Origin: an uncultured Prevotella sp.
GTDB lineage: Bacteria; Bacteroidota; Bacteroidia; Bacteroidales; Bacteroidaceae
Assembly: GCA_900545525.1 (NCBI GenBank)
Contig: UQZX01000001.1
Span: forward strand, 127,583-191,582
Length of the DNA stretch: 64,000 nt
Reading direction: 5' to 3'
Part shown: positions 42,488 through 50,655 of the stretch, piece by piece
Numbering within the stretch: position 1 is the stretch's first letter
How the letters are laid out: each line of letters begins with the position of its first letter
Notes under the pieces: generated by a model
Database searches by the model: none
Told to the model about the DNA's origin: nothing
Seen by the model: the letters and a program-made list of their open reading frames with translations, nothing else
Position numbers and translations under genes: made by a program

Positions 42488-42518
42488 TTTGTGATTAATC
42501 ATAAAGTGCATAACTTTG
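42488..42518 (+). promoter_or_regulatory. Promoter of an intergenic small RNA candidate
   Basis: TTTG (42488-42491), 19 bp, then TAACTTTG (42511-42518). There is no gene between it and the terminator 120 bp downstream. Confidence 0.7.
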
Positions 42519-42524
42519 CAAGTG

Positions 42525-42650
42525 GAAATAATACAATAAAACCTAAATCATTAAATAAGAGATTTTTTGATTTGTTTTAGTAGATTAGTTTTTAAGTAGT
42601 TTGTTTTTTTGAAAATCGGTTGTCGTGATGACATCCGATTTTTATTTTTA
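42525..42650 (+). ncRNA. Small RNA candidate after groEL
   Basis: A full promoter starts a transcript of about 125 nt that ends at a strong terminator: AAAATCGGTTGTC (42612-42624) pairs with GACATCCGATTTT (42630-42642) and T-rich sequence follows. The body is AT-rich, with no ATG before the terminator, so it is not a coding leader. Its function is unknown. An isolated unit with both ends defined is the signature of a regulatory sRNA; alternatively it may be an orphan leader of a deleted gene. Confidence 0.55.
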
Positions 42651-42780
42651 TATGTACAATGTGCGTTTATCACACGGCTCTTGGATGAGGCTCTGACGAT
42701 AAAGTCGTTATTTGAAGTTAGTTTGATAAATTAGTATTCATCTTTATATTACAAACCATCCCTGCCGGAGGGTGTGCCTA

Positions 42781-42905
42781 AATATTCATCCAGCAGCAGT
42801 AGGGACATATTCTTGTATTTGTCCGCCAGACAGCCATTGGATATCAGGATGTTACAAACGGACATTTACAAGAAAATGTCCCTACTGCTGGATGAGTTGA
42901 ATATT
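42781..42905. repeat. Inverted repeat of the AGTAGGGACA ... TTGTCCG family, copy 2, nested in an outer element
   Basis: The left arm (42781-42825) with AATATTCATCCAGCAG and AGTAGGGACAT is inverted in the right arm (about 42859-42905). The core matches the element at 12441-12630. Outside it lie inverted ACAAACCATCCC / GGGGTGGTTTGT sequences, and then the TTAACGTGAGTTCGA-type end at 42939-42953 (with mismatches), so it seems inserted into or carried by that outer element. Confidence 0.65.
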
Positions 42906-43013
42906 GGCACCATCTTCAGGGGTGGTTTGTATAATTCGTCGAATTCACGTTATTTATATCTCCCTTCCGCCTGATTAATATGTTGGTTATCCGGTTTTTA
43001 CAAAAATAACCAC

Positions 43014-43087
43014 TATCTTTGCATAAGATAAGCTTCGCCTCAGCAATTCCAAGCAAGTTTGATTGCGTTCGGCTTGCATTATCTTTG
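43014..43087 (+). repeat. 66-bp promoter-bearing repeat, copy B
   Basis: TATCTTTG boxes at 43014-43021 and 43080-43087 are exactly 66 bp apart. TTTG at 43058-43061 lies 18 bp before the second box, so the repeat carries a full promoter. It faces the kinase-MurU-McrBC genes. Confidence 0.85.
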
Positions 43088-43113
43088 CATAAGATAAAGG
43101 TAGTCTTTGCATC

Positions 43114-43153
43114 GTGTGCCCTGTATCTTGCTGCGGCACACAGTTCTTTTTTT
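43114..43153 (+). terminator. Terminator-like hairpin in the leader of the kinase/MurU operon
   Basis: GTGTGCC (43114-43120) pairs with GGCACAC (43135-43141) and a T-rich tract follows. It lies between the predicted promoter and the ATG at 43181, so it may be an attenuator. Alternatively it may terminate transcription coming from upstream. Confidence 0.5.
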
Positions 43154-43180
43154 AATACAGTGGAAATCAGTGCTTGAACT

Positions 43181-44719
43181 ATGCAGGAACTTATAGAACT
43201 ATATAAATCGTGGCGCGGTGAGGCGCCGTCGGGCATTGAAAAACTGCCCGGAGCAGGCAGTAACAGGGAGTATTACAGGTTCGCAGACTCGTGTGGTAAG
43301 ACGGTTATAGGCGTCATAGGAACCAGCCGCGAGGAGAACGCGGCATTTATTTATCTGTCGGAACATTTCGCTTACAGGCAGCTTCCGGTGCCCAAAGTGC
43401 TTGCTGTCAGCGATGACAAGTCGCGCTACATACAGGACGACCTCGGACGGTTGTCGCTTTTCGATGCCATAAGCGGCGGACGCGAGGCAGGCGGACGTTA
43501 CAACCAGAAGGAAAGGCAGCTGCTTGTCAAAGCCGTGCGCATGCTGCCGGAGATACAGATACGCGGCGGGCGAGGGCTTGACTGGTCGCAGTGTTACCCG
43601 ATGCCGGAGTTTAATGTGGAAAGTGTGCTTTTTGACCTCAACTATTTTAAGTATTGTTTCCTCAAACCCGCAGGACTTGACTTTCATGAGCTGAAGCTTG
43701 AGGCAAATTTCCGCCTGTTTGCCAAGGACCTGACGGCAGAACCGACGGACAGTTTTATGTACCGTGACTTTCAGGCGCGCAACATAATGGTGGATGAAGA
43801 AGGCAATCCTTCCTTCATAGACTTCCAGGGCGGACGCAAGGGACCTTACTATTACGACGTGGCATCATTCCTGTGGCAGGCATCGGCGTTGTATCCCAAC
43901 AAGCTCAGGAGAGAACTTGTATACGAATATTATAATTCATTGAAGAACTATATAGAGGTGCCTTCCGTGCGCCACTTCGTAGAACGCCTGTGCCTTTTCG
44001 TGCTTTTCCGCACCATGCAGGTGCTCGGGGCGTATGGCTTCCGCGGATATTTTGAGAGGAAAAGGCATTTTATAGACAGCATACCGCCGGCAATCCGTAA
44101 TCTGCGCGAACTGCTTAAGCTTGACGTCTTCCCTTATCCTTACATGGTGGACATGCTCAAGCGGCTGACATGTCTGCCGCAATTCTCCATGATAGAGGGT
44201 GAGGTGGTGAGCCGTTCCGACGGATACAGGACGGCAGACAACAATATATATAAGGCACATCCCGCCGACGGTCCGGCAACATACTCGAAGTATGACGGCA
44301 AGGGACCGCTTGTCGTGACGGTCTACAGCTTCTCTTACCGTAAGGGAATACCCGAGGACAAGTCGGGCAACGGGGGCGGATATGTGTTCGACTGCCGCAG
44401 CACGCACAATCCCGGCAGGTATGAGCCGTACAAGAAACTTACCGGGCTTGACGAGCCGGTGATACGTTTTCTTGAGGACGACGGTGAGATACTGACATTC
44501 CTCGGGAGTGTATACAAGCTTGCCGATGCCCATGTGCAGCGGTATATTCAGCGCGGTTTTACGAGTCTGATGTTCTGTTTCGGATGTACGGGAGGTCAGC
44601 ACCGCAGCGTGTATTCGGCACAGCATCTGGCTGAATACATTAATGAGAAGTATGGCGTGGAGGTGCATATATGCCATAGGGAGCAGGGTATAGAGACGGT
44701 TCTTGGAGCAAGAGTGTGA
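43181..44719 (+). CDS. Aminoglycoside-phosphotransferase-type sugar kinase fused to a RapZ C-terminal domain
   Basis: The 512-residue protein has an APH-fold kinase half: substrate/ATP region with GAGSNREYYRF, the catalytic loop YRDFQARNIM at about residue 195 and the metal motif SFIDFQGGRKGP. After a linker, residues from about 375 match RapZ-C: TVYSFSYRKGIPED, YVFDCRSTHNPG and FGCTGGQHRSVYSAQHL. The N-terminal P-loop domain of RapZ is absent. AmgK-type kinases phosphorylate MurNAc/GlcNAc at the anomeric carbon, and a MurU-like uridylyltransferase follows 36 bp later, so cell-wall sugar recycling is the likely role. RapZ-C binds glucosamine-6-phosphate in E. coli, so here it may sense an amino sugar. 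Confidence 0.85.
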   Translation: MQELIELYKSWRGEAPSGIEKLPGAGSNREYYRFADSCGKTVIGVIGTSREENAAFIYLSEHFAYRQLPVPKVLAVSDDKSRYIQDDLGRLSLFDAISGGREAGGRYNQKERQLLVKAVRMLPEIQIRGGRGLDWSQCYPMPEFNVESVLFDLNYFKYCFLKPAGLDFHELKLEANFRLFAKDLTAEPTDSFMYRDFQARNIMVDEEGNPSFIDFQGGRKGPYYYDVASFLWQASALYPNKLRRELVYEYYNSLKNYIEVPSVRHFVERLCLFVLFRTMQVLGAYGFRGYFERKRHFIDSIPPAIRNLRELLKLDVFPYPYMVDMLKRLTCLPQFSMIEGEVVSRSDGYRTADNNIYKAHPADGPATYSKYDGKGPLVVTVYSFSYRKGIPEDKSGNGGGYVFDCRSTHNPGRYEPYKKLTGLDEPVIRFLEDDGEILTFLGSVYKLADAHVQRYIQRGFTSLMFCFGCTGGQHRSVYSAQHLAEYINEKYGVEVHICHREQGIETVLGARV

Positions 44720-44755
44720 GCAGATGAATGATTTTGGACAAATAAAGATAAGAAT

Positions 44756-45628
44756 ATGCAGGCAATGATATTCGCCGCAGGGCTTGGTACACGTCTTAAA
44801 CCGCTGACCGACAGTATGCCCAAGGCGCTGGTGAGAGTAGGGGGCAAGCCTCTGATAGAGCATGTTATAATGAAGCTGAAGGACGCCGGCGTTGGGCGTA
44901 TTGTCGTGAATGTGCATCACTTTGCCGGACAGATAAAGTCTTTTCTTGCAGCTAATGACAATTTTGGCGTTGACATACGTGTCAGCGACGAGTCGGAAAT
45001 GTTGCTTGAGACGGGTGGCGGCATAAAGAAAGCCGCTCCGTTGTTTTCTCCGGATGAGCCTGTATTAATCCATAATGTTGACATACTGAGCAATGTAGAC
45101 ATCAGAAAGTTCTACGACAGCAGCACCGGAAACGATGCGACGCTGCTTGTAAGCGACCGTAAAACGCGCCGCTACCTGCTTTTTGATGACGGCATGACGT
45201 TGAGGGGATGGACAAATGTGGAAACGGGAGAGGTGAAAATGAAGAATGAAGAATGTAGAATGAAGAATGATAATTACAATAATGAAGCCATGCCGTGCGG
45301 ATGTGTAAATGATAATTCTTCATTAAATAATAATGATAATAGCAATGAAGCCTTGTCAGGTGTATGTGCAAATGATAATTCTTCATTCTTCATTCTTCAT
45401 TCTTCATTTAAAAAGTTCGCTTTCTCAGGTATTCATATATTCTCTCCCCGTCTGTTCCCTTTGCTTGAGAACTATCCCGACAAGTTCGGCATAATGGACT
45501 TTTATCTTGGCGCGGACAGCGGTGCAAACATAAAGGGATATCTGAAGAACGACCTCAGACTGATGGACGTGGGAAAGCTCGACACTCTGAAAGATGCGGA
45601 GGAGTTTCTGAAAGAATGCGACATGTGA
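44756..45628 (+). CDS. MurU-like sugar-1-phosphate nucleotidyltransferase with an in-frame repeat insertion
   Basis: The 290-residue protein starts QAMIFAAGLGTRLKPLTD with MPKALVRVGGKPLIEHVI, the nucleotide-binding motifs, then LLETGGGIKKAAPLF and VLIHNVDILSN with the metal aspartate. MurU attaches UMP to MurNAc-1-phosphate. After TGEV (residue 160) about 58 low-complexity residues (161-218) are inserted; the enzyme resumes at KKFAFSGIHIFSPRLF. The insert is encoded by an AATGAAG-heptamer palindrome containing a 63-bp direct repeat (21 residues, units starting at 45281 and 45344). The frame is intact, so the protein may still be active; whether the insertion is tolerated was not shown. Confidence 0.85.
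   Translation: MQAMIFAAGLGTRLKPLTDSMPKALVRVGGKPLIEHVIMKLKDAGVGRIVVNVHHFAGQIKSFLAANDNFGVDIRVSDESEMLLETGGGIKKAAPLFSPDEPVLIHNVDILSNVDIRKFYDSSTGNDATLLVSDRKTRRYLLFDDGMTLRGWTNVETGEVKMKNEECRMKNDNYNNEAMPCGCVNDNSSLNNNDNSNEALSGVCANDNSSFFILHSSFKKFAFSGIHIFSPRLFPLLENYPDKFGIMDFYLGADSGANIKGYLKNDLRLMDVGKLDTLKDAEEFLKECDM
45236..45409. repeat. AATGAAG-heptamer palindromic element inserted in the MurU-like gene
   Basis: The left arm holds four AATGAAG-type heptamers and then AATGATAATT; the right arm is a row of CTTCATT heptamers, so the two arms pair over about 40 bp. The 174-bp length is a multiple of three and no stop appears in the host frame. Inside are two copies of a 63-bp unit (AATGAAGCC starts at 45281 and 45344). 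Confidence 0.75.
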
Positions 45629-45641
45629 TGATTTTGATGTT

Positions 45642-47495
45642 ATGTGCAGTTTGTCTTTTGAAGAGATATTGAACAGGATTGATGTCTGGGATGACTGGCG
45701 GGCGAATTACAAGAGAATGGTGCCGCTGTTCATAAAAGAAGCCCTGACGAAGACAGACTGGAAAGACTGGGACCGGGATGTCTTTAAAATGTTCTTTGAA
45801 CAACGGGGCGGTCATTGTATCGCCTCGTTACAGCAGGGATATTTTACGAAAGATGAAATGTCCGGAATAAAGAGCCATTGGGCAGAACTGGCACCGATGC
45901 TCAAAATAATCGCAGAGAATCAGGACGAACCGCAATGGGATGTATACTTCAAGATAAAAGACTTTATCAGGAAGTTTACAAAGCAGGACAGGCGAAGTGC
46001 TACAAACAGGCTTGTCGCATCGTTGCAGCCGGAACTGCTGTGTACGGTGGTGCAGGAAGGGCATTTGTGGGACTTGTATCATAATATGCAGGAATTCGGA
46101 TGCCGGCTTCCTGAATATGAAGGCGGCAACTGGTTTAAAAACAGTCATGCCATATTGCAGTTTTTTAAGAAGCACGTGCCTCATACGGATAGTTATGATA
46201 TCATAACACTGCCGTGGCAGGTAAAAGTATACTTTAATGAAAATAAGAATTTGATGCAGCAAAAGCAGGAGACCATGGATAGCTATATAAGGCTGTTGAG
46301 AGAGAACCGTAACGTGATTTTCAACGGGGCGCCCGGAACGGGCAAGACCTATCTTGCAAGACAGCTCGCGGCACGTATGATATACGGCAGTGATGTGCCT
46401 GACAATTTTGAAGACGATGATTGCTTTAAGCAGCATTGTGCGTTTGTGCAGTTTCATCCTTCATACGACTATACCGACTTTGTGGAGGGTCTGCGCCCCA
46501 CGGCACCGGATAAGAACGGCAATATCGGATTTGAGAGAAAGGACGGCGTGTTTAAGAAATTCTGTGCCGGTGCCATATATCGTACGTGCGCAGGCGGCAC
46601 GACATTCGGCGTGCTGTATGAAAGTATTGTGAATGACATCAAATCGGGCAAGATAACAGAATATTACAACAACGGCAAGAGCTATCCGCTGAGAGTCAAC
46701 GACAAGGGACGGATAGAATACAGGGATACGGACAGAAGCCCGAGGGCATTGAAGGAAGACAATATAAGACTGATGTTTGAGAAGTTCGTGGCAGAAAACA
46801 AATATGATTTGTCTTCGCTTGGCAGGCATGATTATTGGGAAATGATATCCAGCCTTACGGAAGGACGGACAAGTACGGTTGATTATGTGGAGTATGGCTG
46901 GATATTGCAGAACTTGTTGGACAGGGCGAAACGCCGTATGGGCATGCCGGACACGAAGCCTGAGGTGTTTGTCTTTATCATAGACGAGATAAACCGCGGC
47001 GAGATATCAAAGATATTCGGTGAGCTGTTCTTTTCCATAGACCCTGGCTACAGGGGAAGGAGAGGAAAGGTATGTACGCAGTATCAGAACATGATTGCGG
47101 ATGACGGCGACCCGTTCAAGGACGGGTTCTATGTTCCGGAGAATGTATATATAATAGGTACGATGAACGACATCGACCGCAGTGTGGAGAGCATGGACTT
47201 TGCCATGCGCCGCCGCTTTGCCTTTCATGAGATAACGGCAGAGGAGAGTGCCGCAAACATGAATCTTGATGATAATGCGAAAATGTGCATGATGAGGCTT
47301 AATGAAGCCATATCCGCAACAGACGGCCTGGACTCGTCATATCATGTCGGAGCATCTTATTTTGTCAACGTGAAAGATTACGGCGCGTTGTGGAAACTGA
47401 AGCTGAAGGGCTTGTTAAAGGAATATCTGCGCGGTATGGCTGATGCGGAAGAATGTCTGAGGAAGCTGGAACATGCCTATTATGGTAACATATAA
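45642..47495 (+). CDS. mcrB: McrB-type AAA+ GTPase of a type IV restriction system
   Basis: The 617-residue protein has an N-terminal part of about 200 residues I do not recognise, possibly the DNA-reading domain, and then the AAA+ motor. Walker A is FNGAPGTGKTYLARQLAARM (about residue 229), QFHPSYDYTDFVEGLRP is the McrB-family hallmark, Walker B is FIIDEINRGEISKIFGELF and the sensor is IIGTMNDIDRSVESMDFAMR. The GTP-driven motor works with McrC nuclease to cut DNA with modified cytosine. It starts 13 bp after the MurU-like gene's stop, so it is likely co-transcribed with a cell-wall salvage gene, an odd partner. Confidence 0.93.
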   Translation: MCSLSFEEILNRIDVWDDWRANYKRMVPLFIKEALTKTDWKDWDRDVFKMFFEQRGGHCIASLQQGYFTKDEMSGIKSHWAELAPMLKIIAENQDEPQWDVYFKIKDFIRKFTKQDRRSATNRLVASLQPELLCTVVQEGHLWDLYHNMQEFGCRLPEYEGGNWFKNSHAILQFFKKHVPHTDSYDIITLPWQVKVYFNENKNLMQQKQETMDSYIRLLRENRNVIFNGAPGTGKTYLARQLAARMIYGSDVPDNFEDDDCFKQHCAFVQFHPSYDYTDFVEGLRPTAPDKNGNIGFERKDGVFKKFCAGAIYRTCAGGTTFGVLYESIVNDIKSGKITEYYNNGKSYPLRVNDKGRIEYRDTDRSPRALKEDNIRLMFEKFVAENKYDLSSLGRHDYWEMISSLTEGRTSTVDYVEYGWILQNLLDRAKRRMGMPDTKPEVFVFIIDEINRGEISKIFGELFFSIDPGYRGRRGKVCTQYQNMIADDGDPFKDGFYVPENVYIIGTMNDIDRSVESMDFAMRRRFAFHEITAEESAANMNLDDNAKMCMMRLNEAISATDGLDSSYHVGASYFVNVKDYGALWKLKLKGLLKEYLRGMADAEECLRKLEHAYYGNI

Positions 47496-47500
47496 GGAGC

Positions 47501-48832
47501 ATGATAACAACTGACTGGAGGCAGAATGCGGAGGTTCCGGCGGAGGAGGCGGACGACATACGCGGCATTGCGGCAATACGCTGTATCTCAGAATGTCCGC
47601 AACTGTTGGTGTTTCCTCACAGCTTTGATACGTATGACGCGGATTTTGGGCGGAACGCCATTTGTGACTTCGATGAAGGGAAACGTGCGGTAAGTACGAA
47701 GAGCATATTGGGATTTGTAGGGCGCAACGGCACGCGCCTGACCATACGCTCACGCTTCACGCCGGGACTGAAACCAGACGGGAAATGTTTTGATAGGAAA
47801 AGGCAGGATATGTTTCTGCATTATATGCTGCAAAAGGTTTATGGCATAAATATATTTGACATGAGGCACAATACGACAGGCGACCCCGTGTTCGACTTCA
47901 TGTTGTATATGTTTCCTTATTATCTGAAAAAAGCGTTGCGGCAGGGGCTTTATCGTGAATACACGACAAGGCGGCATAATGATGCGGACGTGCGCGGCAC
48001 GATAGATATATGCAGGCATATAAGGGAGAACATCCCTTTTAAGGGAAGTGTTTCTTACCGTACGAGGGAATATGTATACGACAACAGTATTAATCAGCTT
48101 ATACGGCATACGGTAGAACATGTCAGGAGCGTGGGATGCGGGGCAGATGTGCTGGGCGGTGATGCGGAGACAAGGAAGTTTGTTTCAATGATAAAAGATG
48201 TCACATGTTCATACGACAGAAACAGCCGGCAGACAATAATCAACCGGAATTTATGTCCTTTCCGTCATCCGCTTTTACATGATTATGAGCCTTTGCGCAG
48301 GATATGTCTGCGGATATTGCGCCATGAACGGCTTAAATACGGAAATGAAAGGGATGAGGTGTATGGCGTACTGTTCGACGGGGCATGGCTTTGGGAAGAA
48401 TATGTCGGCATTGTGATGAAAGATATTCTCAGTCATTTTTATAAGAATAAAGGCAGGAAATGGTGGCTTTTCGACAACGGCAGCCAGCAGATTATACCCG
48501 ACTATCTGTCAAAGGACATGACCGTTGTGGCTGATGCAAAGTATATGCCGCTGGACACAGGGGATAATTATGGTGAGGAGAAGGCAACGGCGGTGTATTA
48601 TAAGACCATAACATATATGTATCGTTGGAAAGCAACGGTGGGGTTGTTGTTATTCCCGTTCAGAGGACCAAGCCCGTATAAGAGGGTGCTTGGAATAGAG
48701 AATGCGGAAGGTAGGATTGTGAAGCTCGGGTTGCCCGTGCCGCAGGAACAGGCGGCTTATTCCATGTTCTGTGAAGAGATGAGGGCATCGGAAAAAGCGT
48801 TCGTTGAAGAATATCGGTGCATAGTGTCGTAA
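47501..48832 (+). CDS. mcrC: McrC-type nuclease subunit of a type IV restriction system
   Basis: The 443-residue protein shows the McrC layout: an N-terminal region with FDEGKRAVSTKSILGFVG, a middle FMLYMFPYYLKKALRQGLYREY and RREN-like stretches including RHNDADVRGTIDICRHI, and the PD-(D/E)XK catalytic site: IIPDYLSKDMTVVADAKYMP, with the DAK triad at D345 to K347. The McrC family partners McrB. The start at 47501 follows an AAGGAGC ribosome-binding site 6 bp after mcrB's stop. The genes form the mcrBC pair, whose 3' end is followed by repeat copy C. Confidence 0.92.
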   Translation: MITTDWRQNAEVPAEEADDIRGIAAIRCISECPQLLVFPHSFDTYDADFGRNAICDFDEGKRAVSTKSILGFVGRNGTRLTIRSRFTPGLKPDGKCFDRKRQDMFLHYMLQKVYGINIFDMRHNTTGDPVFDFMLYMFPYYLKKALRQGLYREYTTRRHNDADVRGTIDICRHIRENIPFKGSVSYRTREYVYDNSINQLIRHTVEHVRSVGCGADVLGGDAETRKFVSMIKDVTCSYDRNSRQTIINRNLCPFRHPLLHDYEPLRRICLRILRHERLKYGNERDEVYGVLFDGAWLWEEYVGIVMKDILSHFYKNKGRKWWLFDNGSQQIIPDYLSKDMTVVADAKYMPLDTGDNYGEEKATAVYYKTITYMYRWKATVGLLLFPFRGPSPYKRVLGIENAEGRIVKLGLPVPQEQAAYSMFCEEMRASEKAFVEEYRCIVS

Positions 48833-48850
48833 CTCTTGCGGAAAATGTAT

Positions 48851-48919
48851 TATCTTTGCAGAAGATAAGCTTCGCCTCAGCAATTCCAAGCAAGCTTGAT
48901 TGCATTCGGCTTGCATTAT
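48851..48919 (+). repeat. 66-bp promoter-bearing repeat, copy C (second box decayed)
   Basis: TATCTTTG (48851-48858) begins the repeat, and the GCCTCAGCAAT and ATTGCATTCGGC parts follow, but the second -7 box has decayed to TTATGTCA (48916-48923 region). It points at guaA. Copies B and C, in the same orientation, flank the 43.1-48.8 kb block. Confidence 0.8.
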
Positions 48920-48975
48920 GTCAGCAGGAATAAGGCTTTTATATAGTGATATTTCAAATATAAAGACAAAATAAC

Positions 48976-50586
48976 ATGCAACAAAAAATCATTATTCTCG
49001 ATTTCGGTTCACAGACCACGCAGCTTATCGGACGCCGTGTCCGCGAGCTTGACACGTTTTGTGAGATTTTGCCTTACAACAAGTATCCGGAAGACGACGC
49101 GGATGTGATAGGTGTAATCCTCAGCGGGTCACCCTATTCCGTGCACGACCCGGAGGCTTTCAAGGTTAATCTTGAGCGTTTTATTGGCAGGCTTCCGGTT
49201 CTCGGCATCTGTTATGGTGCGCAGTTCATATCGCATACGCTGGGCGGGCGTGTTGAGAAGGCGGACTCGCGTGAGTACGGGCGTGCCAATCTGGCAACGA
49301 TAGATACGGACAATCCGCTGTTCAAGTGTTTCACTCCGAATTCTCAGGTTTGGATGAGCCACGGCGATACCATAACGGCGATACCTGAAGGCTTTGAGTG
49401 CATCGCCTCTACTGCTGATGTCAAGTATGCGGCATACGCTTCGACAGAAAAGCCGGTATGGGCGGTTCAGTTCCATCCCGAGGTGTTCCACACGGTGCAG
49501 GGCACGCAGCTACTGAGCAACTTTGTTGTGGATATCTGTGGTTCGAAGCAGAACTGGAGCGCGGCATCGTTTGTTGATACGACTGTTGCAGAGCTTAAAC
49601 ATCAGTTGGGTGACGACCGTGTGATACTGGGATTGAGCGGGGGTGTCGACTCTTCGGTTGCTGCCGTGCTGCTTAACCGCGCCATAGGAAAGAACCTTAC
49701 ATGTATATTTGTAGACCATGGCATGCTGCGCAAGAATGAGTTCAGTGATGTGATGCACGATTATGAGTGTCTCGGGCTGAACGTCATAGGCGTGGATGCA
49801 AGCGAGAAGTTCTTTAACGACCTTGCGGGAATTACAGACCCTGAACAGAAGCGCAAGATTATAGGGCGCGACTTTGTGGAGGTTTTCAATGCCGAGGCAA
49901 AGAAGATTACCGGTGCGAAGTGGCTTGCGCAGGGAACTATCTATCCCGACCGTATAGAGAGCCTTAACATTACGGGCAAGGTGATAAAGAGTCATCATAA
50001 CGTTGGCGGACTTCCCGAGGAGATGCACCTGCAGCTTTGCGAACCGCTTAAATGGCTCTTCAAGGACGAGGTGCGCCGTGTGGGGCGCCAGCTTGAGATG
50101 CCGGAGCATCTCATCACGCGTCATCCTTTCCCCGGTCCGGGGCTTGCCGTACGCATATTGGGTGACATCACGCGTGAGAAGGTGCGCGTGCTTCAGGATG
50201 CCGACGATATTTATATCCGCGGTTTGCGCAACTACAAGGTCCGTCTCTCGGGCGAAGAGGCGCGCAAGGTGCTTGCAGCAGGGGTGCCGGCGGCAATGAC
50301 AGACGGTGAGATAGAGGTTTCGCTCTACGACCAGATATGGCAGGCGGGAGCCGTGCTGCTGTCTACCGTGCGCAGCGTGGGCGTGATGGGCGATGAGCGT
50401 ACATACGAAAATCCTGTAGCATTGCGTGCCGTTACCAGCACAGATGCCATGACGGCTGACTGGGCGCATCTGCCGTACGACTTCATGGCGAAGGTTTCCA
50501 ACGAGATAATAAATAAGGTGCGCGGCGTTAACCGCGTATGTTATGACATCTCGTCAAAGCCGCCATCGACGATAGAGTGGGAGTAG
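48976..50586 (+). CDS. guaA: GMP synthase (glutamine-hydrolysing)
   Basis: GuaA aminates XMP with glutamine nitrogen to make GMP. The 536-residue protein has an N-terminal class I glutaminase (ILDFGSQTTQLIGRRVREL, nucleophile C79 in GICYGAQ, and the His-Glu of VQFHPEVFHT), the PP-loop ATP pyrophosphatase VILGLSGGVDSSVAAVLL, and the C-terminal dimerisation domain with PFPGPGLAVRILG and TTIEWE-like DISSKPPSTIEWE. Length is normal. It is a single gene with a terminator at 50613-50655, and its promoter probably lies in repeat copy C. Confidence 0.98.
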   Translation: MQQKIIILDFGSQTTQLIGRRVRELDTFCEILPYNKYPEDDADVIGVILSGSPYSVHDPEAFKVNLERFIGRLPVLGICYGAQFISHTLGGRVEKADSREYGRANLATIDTDNPLFKCFTPNSQVWMSHGDTITAIPEGFECIASTADVKYAAYASTEKPVWAVQFHPEVFHTVQGTQLLSNFVVDICGSKQNWSAASFVDTTVAELKHQLGDDRVILGLSGGVDSSVAAVLLNRAIGKNLTCIFVDHGMLRKNEFSDVMHDYECLGLNVIGVDASEKFFNDLAGITDPEQKRKIIGRDFVEVFNAEAKKITGAKWLAQGTIYPDRIESLNITGKVIKSHHNVGGLPEEMHLQLCEPLKWLFKDEVRRVGRQLEMPEHLITRHPFPGPGLAVRILGDITREKVRVLQDADDIYIRGLRNYKVRLSGEEARKVLAAGVPAAMTDGEIEVSLYDQIWQAGAVLLSTVRSVGVMGDERTYENPVALRAVTSTDAMTADWAHLPYDFMAKVSNEIINKVRGVNRVCYDISSKPPSTIEWE

Positions 50587-50612
50587 TAATTTATAAAATA
50601 AAAGTAGAATTG

Positions 50613-50655
50613 AAAAATGTCGTCTGTAGCATAAAGTTTGCAGACGACATTTTTT
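50613..50655 (+). terminator. Terminator after guaA
   Basis: AAAAATGTCGTCTG (50613-50626) pairs with CAGACGACATTTTT (50641-50654), giving a perfect stem and a T-run. Confidence 0.9.

Noticed and set aside
43181..44719. The RapZ-like domain as evidence of a GlmZ/GlmY-type small RNA circuit
   Set aside because: Only the C-terminal domain is present and no GlmY/GlmZ-like RNA was seen; a metabolic sensor role is simpler.
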